Shown: positions 1 to 15,838, numbered from the stretch's first letter. The stretch: 64,000 bases of DNA from Rhopalosiphum padi (GCF_020882245.1 NC_083598.1:56829858-56893857); one strand, 5' to 3'. Notes: a model not told the origin generated them from the letters alone. Made by a program: numbers and translations.

Positions 1-3000
1 TCAATATTACGCGAAAAAAACAAGTTTATAAACTATTTTATTATAATAGACAGATGTGACCAACAATTATTTAAAAAAATTATCTAATTAAATTAATAAC
101 TAGATTAAGTTTAATTAATGTTCATTGTAATGATAAAGATGTTTTCAGTTGATTTTATACATAATCAAATAGTTGAAATCATGTTTATACAAATCTATAA
201 CTGTGATTACAAATTACAATTCAATGAGTTAATATTTTATTTTATTTTATTTTTTTGTACTTCTACTATATATATTAATACAAATGAATTTACTTTTAAA
301 TTAAAAATGTAACAAACACAAATGTAACATATTTTCTTAAACTATATTGAGCAATAATAAAGAATATTACAATTGATATTCAATAAAATAATTAGATGTT
401 TTAAAACAATTTAAAATATCACAATCGTTACTTATGTAAATTAAAATTACCCGGATTTTAATGAAAACAATTTTATTCAACTAAGTTCAATTAATATTTT
501 TATCTATAAGTACTACTTTATAACTTCTAGTATTAAATTTATCATTTGGTGATATTGGTAAGCGATAACAAATAATTTTAATTAGTAAAAATAAAATTCC
601 AATTATTGTTATAATAACTTAACTTAATTGTGTTATTGGTTTTCATCAGCATATTGCCTACCTCTGCAGATAACGGGTACACGACTTGAACGTGAATATC
701 TGTTCAAGACTTTTGCTACGATGATCGCTATATTTCAAAGTTATACACATAACTAAGCTAATAATAATATATATATATATAACATTAAACTGTGATTACT
801 GTCGTCTCGGTAGAAAAATTGGCGAGTGGTTGACCACTCCGGTAGCTATACCATTATATTATTTTTATTATTACTACTATAGATACATTCAAAGTATTAT
901 AAAAATGTTCAGTTTATGACCAAGTCACGCTATATGTACACTTAAATATCAATATCGAATGACCATAAACAAGATAATATTTATTTTAACGATTTATTTT
1001 CCTTTACCGTTTTTCTTCTCCTCGTTTGAACGGTATACAATGGTTAAGAGTTATTTTCTTTATAATAAATAACTATTCTGGAAAATTCTATATTTAATAA
1101 ATAATAATATTAATATAATATGTAATCACATAATGCAAATTAATTTATTAAAAATTAAAACTTTTAATCGATCTGATTCATAGTAAGCTAAGTGTAATAT
1201 TTTAATAAAGTTTTTAGTCATCTCGTATTTCGAATTCAAACATAATAATATGACGGTTAAACACAAAAACACAATATGTATATTTTTCTACCTAACGGCT
1301 AATGTGCGTGTTATCTGCTCAAGGAATAAATAAATAATTTTATAAATTATATAATATGTTATATGAGTACAGATTTTAGAAATATAAAAAGCACAACAAT
1401 AAAATAAAAAATATTTTTTTTATATATACATTATTGTTTAAAAATAAAAAAACGTTGTTAAAATAATCTAAAAGAAAAACATCTCTGCCTATATCAGCAA
1501 TTTTTTTGCTACAGGGGTTTTATAGATTGTATAAAAGATAAAACACAAATGTCTTTTTTTGCTCTTTAAAAAAAAATGAAAATTACCATAAAAAAAGTTT
1601 CGATAAATTAACAATGGAAATTTACAGCGTAATCATTTTTGTACAAAACCTTTATGAACTATTTAAGCAATCGTAATTTTATTCGGGACAAAATTTTGTA
1701 TCTCTTTTTCACTTTTAAATAATAACTGATATACTAACTACAATAACAATAGAAAACATTCTCTAAGAGAATTATTTTAATGCTAAGATAAATAATAATT
1801 TATTGTTTGGAGGTAAATGAAGCTAATACACTGATGATTTTTCAATTTCATTATTTAATATTTTAAAAACGTAATGTTATCCATACTAGACTATAACTAA
1901 AAAAAAATAATTCTGTAGACTGTAGACAATTCGTATTTTATGGGTGCAATAATGACAAATAAAATGTATCAATATGTGTCATGCTAAGGAAAGAAAATAA
2001 AAATAAGAGATTTTAGTCTTCTGTTATGTTTATTAATATTTTGTCCGCGACTATATTACGTATAAATGTATATTTTATTATGAAAATGGCATACCAATTT
2101 TGACGAAGGGATTTCTGATATCACATTTTGTGAAAAATACTACTGCATTCTCGTTGAGAATGCTCTTTGTTGTTACTAGTTTTTGAATCTTCTGAACCGC
2201 TTTATATTATTTCAGTCCAATTTTTTTATTACTATGTGGAAATAAGTATATATAATAATGTATATCTCTCATGTGAAATGTGATTATTTGTTGTTTAGTC
2301 ATTGCTCGGTTGGGTGCTATTATAATTATTGAAATAAATATAATCGAGTAAATAACGTTTCATGTATAGAGGTGAAGTTAAAATCCTAAAAACATTAATT
2401 TATTGATTTTCCCAGTCCATTTGTATTTAATTCTTCAGTAATAACTCGCTCTTAGACCTATAATGTGGTTTTTAAAAAAATAAAATGATTTACCATATAC
2501 AATAAGGAACTGGAGAATCATAAAATAAAAATAATTGTTTTCAAAAAATTATCTTGCCCAATTGTGTTTTAAAATAAATTTAAAAATGGTTTCAATAAAT
2601 ATAAATTGTATTGTTTATACTAAAAACTTTATAATATTATTTAAATTAAAAAAATTAGAAAATACCTAAAGTAAATACTTAAAACGAACGTTGAAAACAA
2701 TTAAGAACCCAAACTATATAGTTACTTTAAAAATCATAGGATCGAAAGTCATGGCGCAAAAATATTTATGTGAGCAATAAATAGTCAGTTTGATGCTATG
2801 AAATGATCGTGGCATGAAATTAAAATGGATTCTGAAGGAAAAATTATTACTGTATTAAAGTTGCAATTTACAGTTAACAAGAGAAAAGAAACGGCCACGG
2901 AATCTAACATTCGAATGCGATTTTAAGCGCACAGAGACGGAGGGATTAGTTAACGTCTTCTTATGACCCGTTTGCACAACAAAATTAAAAAAAAAGTTTT

Positions 3001-6000
3001 AATACGTTGGATATAATAATATAATATGGCTGGTAAAGCGGTAGACTCTATACGCGTCTAATCTACACTTTTACATCACGCCCATCTACGAGGTTTATAT
3101 AGTGTGTAATCAGATTATACGACACACTAAACATTGATATAATTTTACAAAGAACTTTATTATAAAAACAAACAAAAAATGTATCCAAATGATAGAAGCC
3201 GTAAATTTTTTTTAAATTTCTTTTTACAAACTAAATTGCTACTTTGATTCAACGTCACAAAAAACTTTCTCTCGTAGTATACTCAAAATATTCAAAAGAG
3301 TTGTAAAAAAATTTCAAACATATTATATTATCGTAGCAATACAATTCAATATTATTTTTTATTTGTTGCTAAAACTTTGTAGAAAACAAAACCTAAGTAA
3401 ATGACAAAAGTCGTGGCCAAGGACATTTTGTAATCGAGGGATAATACTTGAGGGTTATGACCTTTAAACAATCTTGCGCAAGCGTTTGCGGCTTTAGCCA
3501 TAAAAAAATAGAAAAAAGTATTTTTATAATACGATTATATTATATATATATATATATATACGTATACATTAAATAATAATTTGATTGTATTCATTTTTAA
3601 TTATGTAATTTAACAGTTTTTAACAAACAAATTAGATACTTTTTAAATATTATATCACATTATAGGCTCGTGATAAAATGTAGAATAGATAACTTACACT
3701 ATTGAGAAGTTTTGTAGTCTCCGACTAATTAAAAATCCCAGAAACATAAAGTTTCAATTCAAATGTATCGTAAAAATTATAACACATCTACCATCAGAAC
3801 TCGGCAAGTCCAAACAAAAATTTCAAAATTTACTATAAAACTGAATGGAATGCGCAATACAAATATTGCCTAACCAACTGATTGACTCCCGTATGTATGA
3901 CAAATATTTTTTTTTAATATATCACACAAGAACAAATAAATTTTTATTATATTTATGTATTTTAATTTTAATCGACGATTTATAATTGTTTGTTTTTTTG
4001 TTTTCGTTAATGGACTCTCATATTGATAACATTCTCATTTTTACACGTCTGGTCTCTAAAGTTCTCAAATAATACAATTTTAGAAAAAAATTTCAAAGTA
4101 TTAATGTTAATAATGATTTGAATCTTTTATAATTCAAACGACTTTTCTAAGATAAAATAATACAATTCGTATTGATCTAAAATACATTTTAATACGTTAT
4201 AATATCTATACAACACAGTGTGATTATTATATCTATAGTCATGCATTAGGCATGTAATACGATAATGAACACATTATTATATTATTATTATGTCTGTCAT
4301 CCAAAGTCATTATATATGTAGCACGTTATCTTCACAACGAGGAAATAGATAAACCTTTAGGACTTTGTGTATTTTTTTCTTTTTTGTATATATGTACAAT
4401 AATATTATAGTAGACTATTATAATAGTGCGTCGTATTCGCGTGTTCAGCGTTTATTATAAGTTTATAAATACACGCGTGTATATTATTATTTTTTTTTCG
4501 TTCTCATCGTTATTAATTTTTGTTCTATATTATAAAATATAGAGTATAGTCATCATTACGTGGTTAGTGCTATGTGACCGAGTCTAAACTTTATTAATAT
4601 TAATAGTTACTAATTTTTAGACTGTAAATACTAATTATCTCTAAAAGTATTAACGTCTTTGAAAATATGTTTTTAATTACACAATCTAATTGCATTACAA
4701 AAAAAACATTTTTGGGAATATAACTTTATATTAGCTATAAAATATAATTTCGATAGTTTTATTTTAATATTTTAAATTTTAGAATAATCACGTATATTTT
4801 TATTGAATAATTTTTTTTGGAATTTATAAGAAAGTACAACAATTGATTTTACAGAACGAGCAGTTAATTAGTTATGGATAGAAGATTATATAGTTATAGA
4901 TTAGTCATAGATAGGTATGCATTTAATATTAAGATAGGTAATAACGATATATAGACACAGATCTGAAGTAGATATAAATTACTTGTTCGAAATTTGATTT
5001 TTATATGATATAAAAATTAGCAAAAATGTATATAGATTTGGAATATGAAACTTTAAATATTGTTACTCGAAAAGCAAACAATTTATTTTCATTAGCATTA
5101 CTTACAAATTGTTTAACTGGCGAATGGTTAAAAGACCATTTAAAATCAACCTGTATACGAAGTATGCTTCAACGGCTCTGTCATCGCTCCCCGGTAATTG
5201 ATCTTAAATTATTTAACCGACAGAAATTTTCGAGACCAATAAAATATTTATAATAGCGTGAATTAATGTTTAATGAAATAATGGAGATTGTTTAGTATCG
5301 TTTCAATCCGACCAGGTTGAGTTCATAGTACATAGAATTATTTACGATCGGACCTCTATCAGATTCCATCTTACCATCAGATTGTGTAGTAATATTATAT
5401 CGAGCTTTTAGCGACTATATAAAATTTAGCGAACATGTTCGTTCATTTTCCTGACGAATCCGTTATTAAGCATGTACGATTTTTTTTTTATGTCGGGTCA
5501 CAACATGGTGAAATTGATTCCTTTTAGGGACGTATTGAAGTCTACGTAGGAAATACTTCTTTTGTAGATAAGATTCTATACGACGATACTCATATATTAT
5601 AATCGTATATATGGACATATATAAAGAGTAGACGCAAAATAAAATTACATTAACAAGGAGGCCAATAAAAAAGTCTGCAATAATAAGGTCATCAACAATT
5701 TTAATTTATAAGTATGCGATACATTATAATAATTGGACGAAAAAAAAAATCTACACGTATATTTTAAACGACAAAGCCACCGCAAATTAATACCAATGAT
5801 AATTCAAACTAAGACTTTAGAGCAATATCTTGTTACAAGGCTCTATTGTTTCAAAAATTTTAGAGAAAAAGTGAGGTCGTAGTAATCAACCAACTTATTA
5901 TAAGACTCAACACGTGTGGACCCTCGTGGCCAAGGAAGACGAACCTATGTGTTTAACTTTTAGAATTGCTTAAACATAACATTAAAACACATCAGACTCG

Positions 6001-6271
6001 AATTCCGTCAATAAACCACAATAAGTCACAAAATTCAACTTCTGGAAACCCCTCAGGAAATACTATCACGCCGATAGCATAATTAAATGAGACTCATCAA
6101 TGAAGCCGAACACGGATAGTTAATTTAATAAAATAAAACATTATAAAAGCTATAAAAGTAAACTTATAATTGTAATTATAAAAAACCAGATTATTATCAC
6201 GCATTTGATGCCTTGAATTCATAAAAAAAAGTGGGCAAGTGGGTATCGCTCTGCTGTATAATAGAGATGGA
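1..6271. other. AT-rich noncoding stretch
   Basis: No gene is supported. Short open frames at 118-312 and 5,026-5,253 have AT-driven composition, no recognisable motif and no splice context. A (TA)n run lies at 3,537-3,560. A brief open segment after a ctacctctgcag acceptor-like site at 660-740 was examined and not accepted. Confidence 0.6.
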
Positions 6272-6935
6272 GAGTAGGTCACTGGTCGTGTGGATGTGTT
6301 AAATTTGAATGCAATGACGGGTATCATTGTATACGAAAAACGATTCTGAACGGAGATGATTTGTCAGTCAATGATAATTAGTTGGATATATTATATTATT
6401 ATTACTTACATTTAAATTGTAATATATCGTTATTTTACGCGATTTCGTAAAAAATTAAATTTCATACGCTCATAAAATGTTACATTTTAGGAAAAAAGTC
6501 GAAAATTTCAACTGTCTATAAGTAGCTTAAAAAAGGTCAATTTTGAAATTTTGAAAATTTAATCATCAATAGATAACCATAATATAAACATTTGGTGAAA
6601 ATTTCAAGTATTTACAATGATTCGTTTTTGAGTTACAGCAAAATCAAAAATTCGATTTTGTCAAAAAGTGGTTATGCGTAAAAATTCCCGTTTTTCCGTA
6701 ATTTTTTCAGGGGTTTTCACGACGATTTTGAAAACTATTGGAAATTTTTTACTTTTAACACCCCAAAGTACCAACTAGATGAATTTTCTTTTTTTAAAGA
6801 AGGGCTGAAGTCAAAAATCGAAGCATTATTACTACTCCAAAAAGTGATGACACACACAAAAATAAAAAAATTAAAAATAAAAAAAACACACATTATTGTA
6901 AAATCAATACATTCATTACTCCGTTCAGAATCTAA
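6272..6935 (+). repeat. Dispersed aphid-type repeat, most complete copy
   Basis: Contains tggatgtgttaaatttgaa, then acgaaaaacgattctgaac ggag (6,335-6,355), and ends with ctccgttcagaatc (6,919-6,932), which is the exact inverse of gattctgaacggag at 6,342-6,355. The interior carries the phrase ttgagttacagcaaaatc and a polypurine-rich end. At least four other pieces of the same family occur in this window. I recall this sequence as very abundant in pea aphid, which is part of the reason for the species call. No ORF of note, so it is probably non-autonomous. Confidence 0.8.
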
Positions 6936-9570
6936 AAATATATTAAATACTACCTGATACTATAAATTTAGTTAAAACTAACTTTACTTATACAAAGTTA
7001 TAAAAAAAAATGGTAAAATGTTAATAAAGAATCACTTAAATGTGTATTTAAATTCGATAGGTGTCTAAAATACGCAATAAACGATATTACATTTGTAAAA
7101 AATATTCTAAGCCGAATGCATAATATTGTAACTTACAATAATATATTAAAATATTATGCAATCGACAGTGCGTATAATACATATACTGGTTGTTTTACTA
7201 TAAACCAGCTCACTTCTATTTTTCCTTAAATAATTCATCTACTTAAATTCTAGTTATTAAAATTTTTAAGTATTTTACGGATTATATTTTCAATTATTTA
7301 TATTTTTATGCTATTAAAGTAATGTCAATAGAAACTTCTTTTCTTTTTTTTTTTAATGAAAACTAACCTTTTTATTGTTAATTGTTATTTGTTAAGCACA
7401 TGATTTTATTTTCAAAATATCTCAATATTCAAATTAATATTCGACCGAGTTAATTCAGAGTTATTAAAAATGATGTACCGGAGAATAATAGTTCTTACTA
7501 ATGGATTTATAAAAATAAATTTCATATTAGATAATGGATATAGTATATAATTTAAATTTCGATCTACAGACATAAACATTAAAAAAATAAATCATCTAAT
7601 TAAGAATTAACAAGCCATAAAAGGTAATTCTCATTTGAAGTTTGTATCGCCATTATATGGTATAAAAATCTATAAATTTGTAAATATAAGCTGTAACTAC
7701 TTAAACTTAAAAACACCAAAAATCAGAACAGTTAGTCACTCTGAAAATAATTGTAAACTTTATATAAATCATAGTAATAAATAAATAAAAATGGAAAAAT
7801 GTTTTTGAACATTTAAACAGACTCACTGATATACATATTATTACAAAGTATTATATTTCGTGTGATTTTTAAAAGGTATAGAATATTATTTATGTATAAA
7901 CACTGAAATAAAACTCGTGAAAGTAATTAGATTTTAGCTCTTGAGTGATTTTTTCATTATGTTTAATATGTTTAGCTGGTACATTATATTTATAGTGTTT
8001 ACCTAGTATGCTATCATAACCTCTTCGAGTATTGTACATTATTATTAAATATAAAAGGCAAGCGGAGATCCAGTAGATTAGTTTTTTAGTTTTCTCATTA
8101 TATTTTCAAAAATGTTATTATAGAAACTATTAATTTTTGCAACTTTCTTATTTTGAGCCTCAATAGATTGTTTAGATATCTCGTTATTTTTTTTCTTAGT
8201 CACTAAATCATACCTCGACAGTATGCACTCTTCTCGTCGATTACCGATAACTATTTAACAGCGATTACAAGAACTTATCGATTCCACTAAAACACTGTGT
8301 TTTGAAAAAGGTCTATATTAACACCACCAACTACAATTCATACTATCCTCCAAATAATCCCTTCTAGTCTTAAATGTATAAAAATGGTAAAAACTAACCA
8401 TGAATGTTAAATGTTATTTACTTTTGTTTTATACAATTTCCCACTAAAATAATACAATTGTTACCTACATTAGTTATAATGTTAAATTTATACATTTACC
8501 TAATAGCTAGATATCTATGTTAATATGTACGTACTTACTACTTATATTTAAATAATTTTTAATCTATATAATATCTCAAAATAATGATATAGAATTTTAA
8601 TCTTAATTATATATATATATATATATATGTATATATAAATTATATTAAATTTAAGTATTGACGGAATTAATAGTAGCCGAAATCAATAAGATATCGACGG
8701 AATACAAACGAGAGAATATACATATTATTATATTGCTGGTTTAATAATATCATCGATATTTTGACACAACTAAAGTTTCGATAAAGATGATAGTTGAATT
8801 TATCTTCAGAAATCACACAATATTACTAGAAAATATTATGGTAGTCAGTGCATTCAATTAATCATTCACTATATTATATGAGTAAAAACAAAATATTTCT
8901 TTCATTTCCGTACGATTAATTTTCAAACATAAAATCGAACGAAATAAATAGTATTCAATATATTACATCATATTATAAATTATTATACATACCTAACGAG
9001 CATCGATATTTCTGTACTTCTGTATGATGCAAAAACCGCCACGCTTCGGAATCTAAAAAGTTATTACTTGATAGCAATAACAATGCATAATGTGTCTACA
9101 AACAACGGTAAGTTCATCTATAATGTATCTTCTGTGTGTTTTTAAAAAATAATTAAACATTTTATTAGAATTAATTAGTACAAATAATTAATTTAATCAA
9201 TAATTAGATAATTAGAATTTAATTACCAGTTGAGATTTATATAATAAATAAACCAAGTATATAGGAGAAACGCTATATGAAACTTTTTTACTGAAGATTT
9301 CATCTTTATTTGGAAAAGAATAATAATATTAAACCATCGGTCTGCGTACATTATGAATATCATTTATTATGGAATAATTTTTTAATCAATGATAATACTT
9401 TTATATGGATTATAATAACAATACGTATGACGCTAGGGATTAATAAAAATACAGCAACCTTATTTAAATGGAGCTATGTGGTGTGCCAGGTTTCAACATA
9501 AAATAAAATGTTAAAATAAAAATAAAAAAGTATATTATTATATTAAAAATATTTTATTAAAACCATTGTC

Positions 9571-9573
<3 letters not shown>

Positions 9574-9611
<38 letters not shown>
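9574..9611. repeat. (TA)n microsatellite
   Basis: About 19 uninterrupted TA units. Shorter TA runs lie at 3,537-3,560, 8,608-8,638, 31,543-31,570, 32,270-32,289 and 44,575-44,596. Confidence 0.95.
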
Positions 9612-9614
<3 letters not shown>

Positions 9615-10194
9615 CAATATTATGCTTAAACATCATTAAAAAACATAAATTAAAAATGTCTTTATTTTAATTTAGTAACATCGTTTAAATTTAAGGAGTG
9701 AGCTAAGCATGAGATAAATCTTTCAAGTTCATTCAATTCAATTAACCGAGCTTGAACTATTTTAATTTTCAAGTTCTAGTTTTCTTTTTCTATCTTCGGT
9801 CACACTAAGCTTTTTAATTTAATTCATTGCCTTTTTGTTTGTTTATAAAATAAATGTTTTATAAAAAAAATTGTAATGTTAAATAATATTAAATAATATA
9901 TAATATTCATACATAGTACTTCAATTTAACATTAAAATAATATGCAATTATTGTCGGTCATCAGATTGGGTTTTTTCCAAAACCTAATTAACTGATAAAG
10001 ACTAATATCAAATATATAAAAGACGTAAACATCAGACAAAAATATTTTTAAAATAAACATTATATATATTTAAATAATTAATGTCTGAAATATTTTTTTC
10101 CTGATGGAATTTTAGAAATATATTATAATTTATACATATTTTATGTCTATTACCTTTTATTTTTCATAAGCTTATACCAATAGCGCCTGGTGCA

Positions 10195-10235
10195 TGGATA
10201 CTCACTTGCCCCCCCTTAAATCTAGCACTGTATAA
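10195..10235. repeat. Possible degenerate transposon end (ccccccttaaatctagcactg)
   Basis: The stretch tgcccccccttaaatctagc then actg resembles, inverted, the CAGTGGCGGATCTAGGGGGG-type terminus of many insect DNA elements. No partner end was located, so this is a weak call. Confidence 0.25.
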
Positions 10236-11490
10236 AATATCTATAGTATTTTAAATTGAATTAACTGATAAAATAATAATTATTTATTACAAGAAAACGA
10301 CAGTCAATTGCATATAGTTTAAATACACAAAACTGTATTTCAATGTATAAAATATTTCTCTCTTAAAGAAACTGTTAGCATCTAAAACATGCAAAATATT
10401 AAAACCAGTATACTATACCAGCTCAAAATTTAGCCTGTATTTTGAACAAAAATGGTATACTCATAATTACAACCATTCCAAAATACAACGCTATAACAAA
10501 AAGTTTTGCTAAAACAATTGCCAACACAACATTTCACAAAATGAATCAAGCAATAGTAATTAACTAATTGAGAGTATTATTTATCAAATGCAATATATCA
10601 TAATCAAAATAATCACACTCAAGAATTAAAACAAAGTATTCTACATAATTTCCATTTCAGTGTTTCACGTATTTGTAATACCAGATATTTTATATTCTTA
10701 AGAGACAATCTAATAAATTCACACTCGTAAATGTATATCGATAATACAAAAATAGCGATACGCAAATTAATAAACTCATAAAAACGCATTAAATATTCTA
10801 TCAAATATTTATCAATCTATATACCTATTTTATACCCTAAACACTGGACAACCTTGAAGTAAAAATATCGTCCTCTATTACCACGTTGATATCTGAGTTC
10901 CCATTAAATGAGTTTTTACACATTACAAACTTTCGTGGACAACTATATATTATAAGCACCGACGACATATTTAAACTTCTCGGATCGATTGCGCTATCTT
11001 ACGAAAATACAATATATTGAATAATCATTATTGAGGACAACAAATTCACTTGTTTCCTTTATAAGCAAACGGTCCACATATCGTCATCGTGCAGCAAAAA
11101 CATTAACAACTCTTCTTTTTCCGTAAATTTATACACATAGAACAATCTATCACCGAATATTATGAAAGACGAATATAATAATACATTATTAACTTATAAA
11201 ACACAGGACCAGATACAACCAGCTCAAACATTAAAGGAACAATAAATCAACCTAACTCGCAAGCCACCAACATTTAATCCAAGCAATATGAAGTATATTA
11301 ACGCGCAATACCTATGGCTATATAAACCTGTCCTACTTCACCGTTATTTTCGTAATCACAAACTCCACTTGCAACTACAACGATAAAATTTAGAAAATTC
11401 AGAACCTAACAACAACAAATAATATAATAAAACAAAAAATCTAAAATTAGATAGCAACGAATCAGAACATTCGTACATCTTTGTGATGTT

Positions 11491-11519
11491 GACAAATTAT
11501 GTCAAATTATGTCAAATTT
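11491..11519 (+). repeat. Short tandem repeat, 10-bp unit
   Basis: Roughly three copies of the 10-bp unit aaattatgtc in a row, the last decaying into aaattta. No function is suggested. Confidence 0.7.
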
Positions 11520-11745
11520 ATAAAATTTATAAAAATATACTGTGAGTATTGATCGAATATCTATATACATACTCATAATATTTTTTTATATTTTTAATTG
11601 ATAAATAACAACTTTTTAGGAGCTTTATATGAAATTTTTAAGCATTTTCTATCTGGCTAATGATTTTTAATTAACATTAAAATTAGAAAAAAATATCAAA
11701 TTTAAAAAATTTTCTCGTAAACATAAAATAATAATATATAAATAT

Positions 11746-12010
11746 TTTATGAAAATTTCATGTATCTACAATTATACATTTTCAAGTTACAATATAAAAC
11801 AAAATCGATTTTGTTAAAAATTAGATTTACATAAATATTCCCGTTTTCTTTAAATTTTTTTTCTGATTATAAAAAAGTATTTTATTTTAAAATGTATATT
11901 ACCTCTCTAAAGTACAGACTAGATCCAATTTTCTAACTAAAACCACCCTCAAAATTAAAAATCAAAGCATTTTATTAGATTATTTATCATGTACGCATAC
12001 ACAAAAAAAA
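11746..12010 (+). repeat. Internal fragment of the aphid-type dispersed repeat
   Basis: Collinear with 6,595-6,850: gaaaatttcatgtatctac, then ttttcaagttacaatataaa, aaatcgattttgttaaaaat, aaatattcccgttttcttt, gtacagactagatccaatttt and aaaaatcaaagcatttta. It is strongly diverged from the 6.3-kb copy and lacks both termini. Confidence 0.65.
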
Positions 12011-13640
12011 CATATAATTGAGAACTTAATACAGAAAGAAATAATAATATTTTGTTTGTGTTATGATTGTTACGGACATGATTCAGTAAAAAACTGAAAC
12101 GAAGATAAAAAACGTTATTTAAAAAATGTATGGTATCGACATTCACAATAATGAAATTCTGTCTTGCAGCGTATTTTTGGATATTTGTAAACAGTAAATA
12201 AGTTTATATTATTATAAAATATATATAAAAACATAAGCTCGAACATTGAGACAAATTAAGTCCCAGCAAACAGCGTTATTAGTTTACTACTAAAAATTAT
12301 GATATAAATAATATTAAAAATACATAATCACTTTTTCAGAACGTTTCCGCAAATAAAATCTATACATAGTAATCTATAGCCTAATAAAACTATTACCATC
12401 GTTGTAGCATTATAGAGTACAAACGCAATACTTGATCGCGATGTTCACCGTTTAGTCTTCGCCGTTTTCGTATAAAACTATACTCAATTGATGCTCTGGC
12501 TAAATCGATGATTTATATACATTGATTGTTATGATCACATTCGCACGGAATATTTTTCAATTTCTTAAATCATTAATTACTTGATTATTTAATTACGTTC
12601 ATATCTGTATATGCATACAACTACGATATTATTGCGTGTTGTAAATAAATCTAAAATTTAGATCACATCCGGAACGAGACGGCTTTATTGTAATACAAGT
12701 TACTTATAGTTACGTATATTATATTGTATAGGTATTTAATATTTTATATTATGTTTAAGGTACTTAACTTGTCATTCTGGTTGATTTTTTCCTTTTTTAT
12801 ATGACTTTAAATACCTAAAATAAATTAAATGATTAGGTACTATACTACAATCTATCTATTGTTATTTTATAGGTTTTAAATAACATAGTCCTCACGTTTT
12901 TTATTTTATATTTTGAATAGGATTATTTTTACGAAAACTTTAATAGAAGACTATAGCACTTATATTCAAGAAGAAACAATAAATCCATGATCTTTCGTTA
13001 TTTTAACGAAATGTAAATGTAGTAATGAAAGAATCATACCAAAAGCATAATATGTGGATTTGAAAATGAACACTAGCTGTATTTCAAATGTACTGCAAAT
13101 TTGTCAAAACATCTTCATAGTATTGAAGTAGTTTTTCGGAATGTCACTAAAAAATTAAATTATATTAACAATAGAGAGATGTCAGCGTATCAGTTTTTAA
13201 CAAGACATTTTTAATGGTTAAGAGTAAACCAAGATCCATGTGGAATAATATTATTGTCTTTATATTGATTGATTTCCATCTAAACCATCCTTCGATGCGA
13301 CATATCACTATTATATTTCATCCAACTTTAAATTATACATATAAATATCATATATATATATACAAATGACATAAACTTTTTAAGAAAATAATGAATGCAT
13401 TATAATTAAATAAAAACTCACATCACCAAAAATATTACCTATAAGTTTAATCTTAAAAATTATTATTATTAAACTAATAATTTTCTAACAAATGTAGGTA
13501 CTACTCGTATATATTATTTAATGATTTTTCGAGGGGGTGAAAAAAAATTTACCAAAGTGCAATGTATCAATCAACGAATGAAATCGCACAGAGTCGTATA
13601 TTTTCTAAATATATATTATTATGTACGTATATATACTACA
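12011..13640. other. AT-rich noncoding stretch
   Basis: No exon-like or repeat structure was recognised, apart from simple AT-rich runs. Confidence 0.5.
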
Positions 13641-15404
13641 TAATATAATATTATACAAAACGGAAGAGAGGTTCTTCGTCCGAGGACGTAGTGAATTATA
13701 TTTTTATTTATACACCAATACCGGTAAACACATCACGTATTTCGTACTATACCGATGGAAAATTCGATTTGGCATTTCAATTCGTTAGCGAGCGTAGTGC
13801 TGACGAACATAGAGAGCGTACAAGGCAGAGAAAAGGAGAAAGAGATAGAAAGTACGCCATCCATGGCCTGGTATTCCAATACGTAAGGTCCTAAATATAT
13901 ATATATATATTATTTATTATTTAGGTTTGCATTTCGTAAATGGCCTACGTGGTGCACGATGATTCTTTGATACATTTCAACGGAAAAATAGTTTTTCGCG
14001 TGGTAATCTCGTAACCTAGATACTATACTTCAGGCGTGGTGCATACACACGACGTACGATAATATATGTCATCGTATTATATACTTCCGGTTCAGAATAA
14101 TGTACGTACACTAGTGCTATTGTGAAATACAACGAGAGTAGAAGAAATGTACGCGAATTCATAATATAATACTAGCCACGAGAACGTCTGCAGTGATTAT
14201 AGTGTATCGTACTTATTTCGACACATCCCATCAACCAGCGTACAACAGAATACCGTCAATATATAAATATTATATAATAATTTAAGATAACTTTTTTTTA
14301 ACGCTGTAGAGGAATTGATGAGCTGAAAGTTATAATAAAATGTCGATTTTAAAAATGTATTGCGTAAAATCGAGTTGTCGGTTACATTATCAACTCATTA
14401 AAATAGTGACTATATGATATTTTCATTTTTCCCCTGCAGGTGATGACTTGTGAAGACATTTTAATTACAAATACTTAACAATTGTTTTTAATTGCAACCA
14501 TCAGGGTCTTACATAATATAATTTATTATAGTGATCTTATATGATTTCTTGATTCATATTTTATTATAAACATTCCTTGATTTAATAATTTAGTTATCTC
14601 AAACGTATAATTTTCTAAAACACTATAGTTAGTGTGCAATAAGCAGTATGTAATAAATAATAATACAATGTATTTTCAACAAAATGTTTGATTGTTATTT
14701 CAAAAATGTATGAATTAAGTTGAGTAACTTTTTAAACAAAGTGAATGTTTTTTTGCGTTTAAATTTTAACTTTTAAAATTAAATATATAGTTTTTTACCA
14801 TTAACTTAAAACGTTGATTTAACCAAATTTACTTAAAACTACTTCATCATTTTCTTTAACTAACAAAATGTAACCTAAACATATTTTAATATTATAATAC
14901 GGTAAATAGGTGTAGGTAGCTGAACATCTCTTCAGACACACAATCCGAGATTATTTAAATTTGAAATAAATTTCATTTTCAATTTTGAGTAGGAGAAAGT
15001 GAACAAAACATTTGTTTTAATATTTTAACGAAACTATACAATTTATTATTCTTGATTTAATAGACATTATATTTATTGATAAAATTGTCTGGTTTTATTG
15101 TTTTTAATTCTGGGGGTTTCGGACCCAGATCAGGCCACAGATCAGGCTTTGCAGTGCGTACAGTATTATAATATTAAAATATACGCGCGTGATATCGAGA
15201 AGCCACGCCGTTTTCCGTTATATATGTTTAAGCCGGCGCACTGGGTATGCAAATCCGATACCACGCAGTGCCGAAACAAGTCGGTCGCCCAACTTTCGCA
15301 GTTTAATAATATAATTTATTATTTTCGAGATTGTGTTTTCAATTTAGAATATCTGCTCGGAAGCACAAGTTAAATTAGGTAACAAACTTTAGTTTCTGTT
15401 CCAA

Positions 15405-15415
<11 letters not shown>

Positions 15416-15434
<19 letters not shown>
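15416..15434. repeat. (AC)n microsatellite
   Basis: About nine AC units, followed by acaaacacaatatac. It stands 370 bp from the (TG)16 tract at 15,807. Confidence 0.9.
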
Positions 15435-15435
<1 letters not shown>

Positions 15436-15803
15436 AACACAATATACATATATATTGAAATCGATTCGTCCCCGAACACAACGACGCAGTATCTTATCGA
15501 TTACCGGCGAACGAATTAGACGACACGCACACCGCTACTGTAATAAAATAATGTACCCATCATACTATTCATACTGCGACATTAACGTGTACCATCAAAT
15601 GTCATCATCGTAATAATATGCGAGCAATGATCGAACGTCTCGCGGGCCCAGTGTTCGCGCGATCGAATTTAACGTCTCGAGGATTAATCCATGAGCGGAT
15701 TATTCTGCGGCGCTCGTTCGAACGTGATGCCGGGTACGTATGACGTTCGTGATGCGATGACGTTTTTGTGAACAGATAGTCGACTTGAATTCTGTACACA
15801 GTA

Positions 15804-15806
<3 letters not shown>

Positions 15807-15838
<32 letters not shown>
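15807..15838. repeat. (TG)16 microsatellite
   Basis: Sixteen pure TG units. Together with the AC run at 15,416 it flanks a GC-elevated patch in inverted sense. Confidence 0.95.

Larger units (their letters stand above)
6936..11745. other. AT-rich noncoding stretch
   Basis: Contains TA microsatellites at 8,608 and 9,574 and a doubtful transposon end at 10,195. Nothing resembling an exon, RNA gene or transposase was seen. Confidence 0.55.

Noticed and set aside
14421..14478. Strong acceptor-like tract catttttcccctgcag followed by an open VMTCEDILITNT
   Set aside because: Only 12 codons before a stop and no matching upstream exon. Too little to call.
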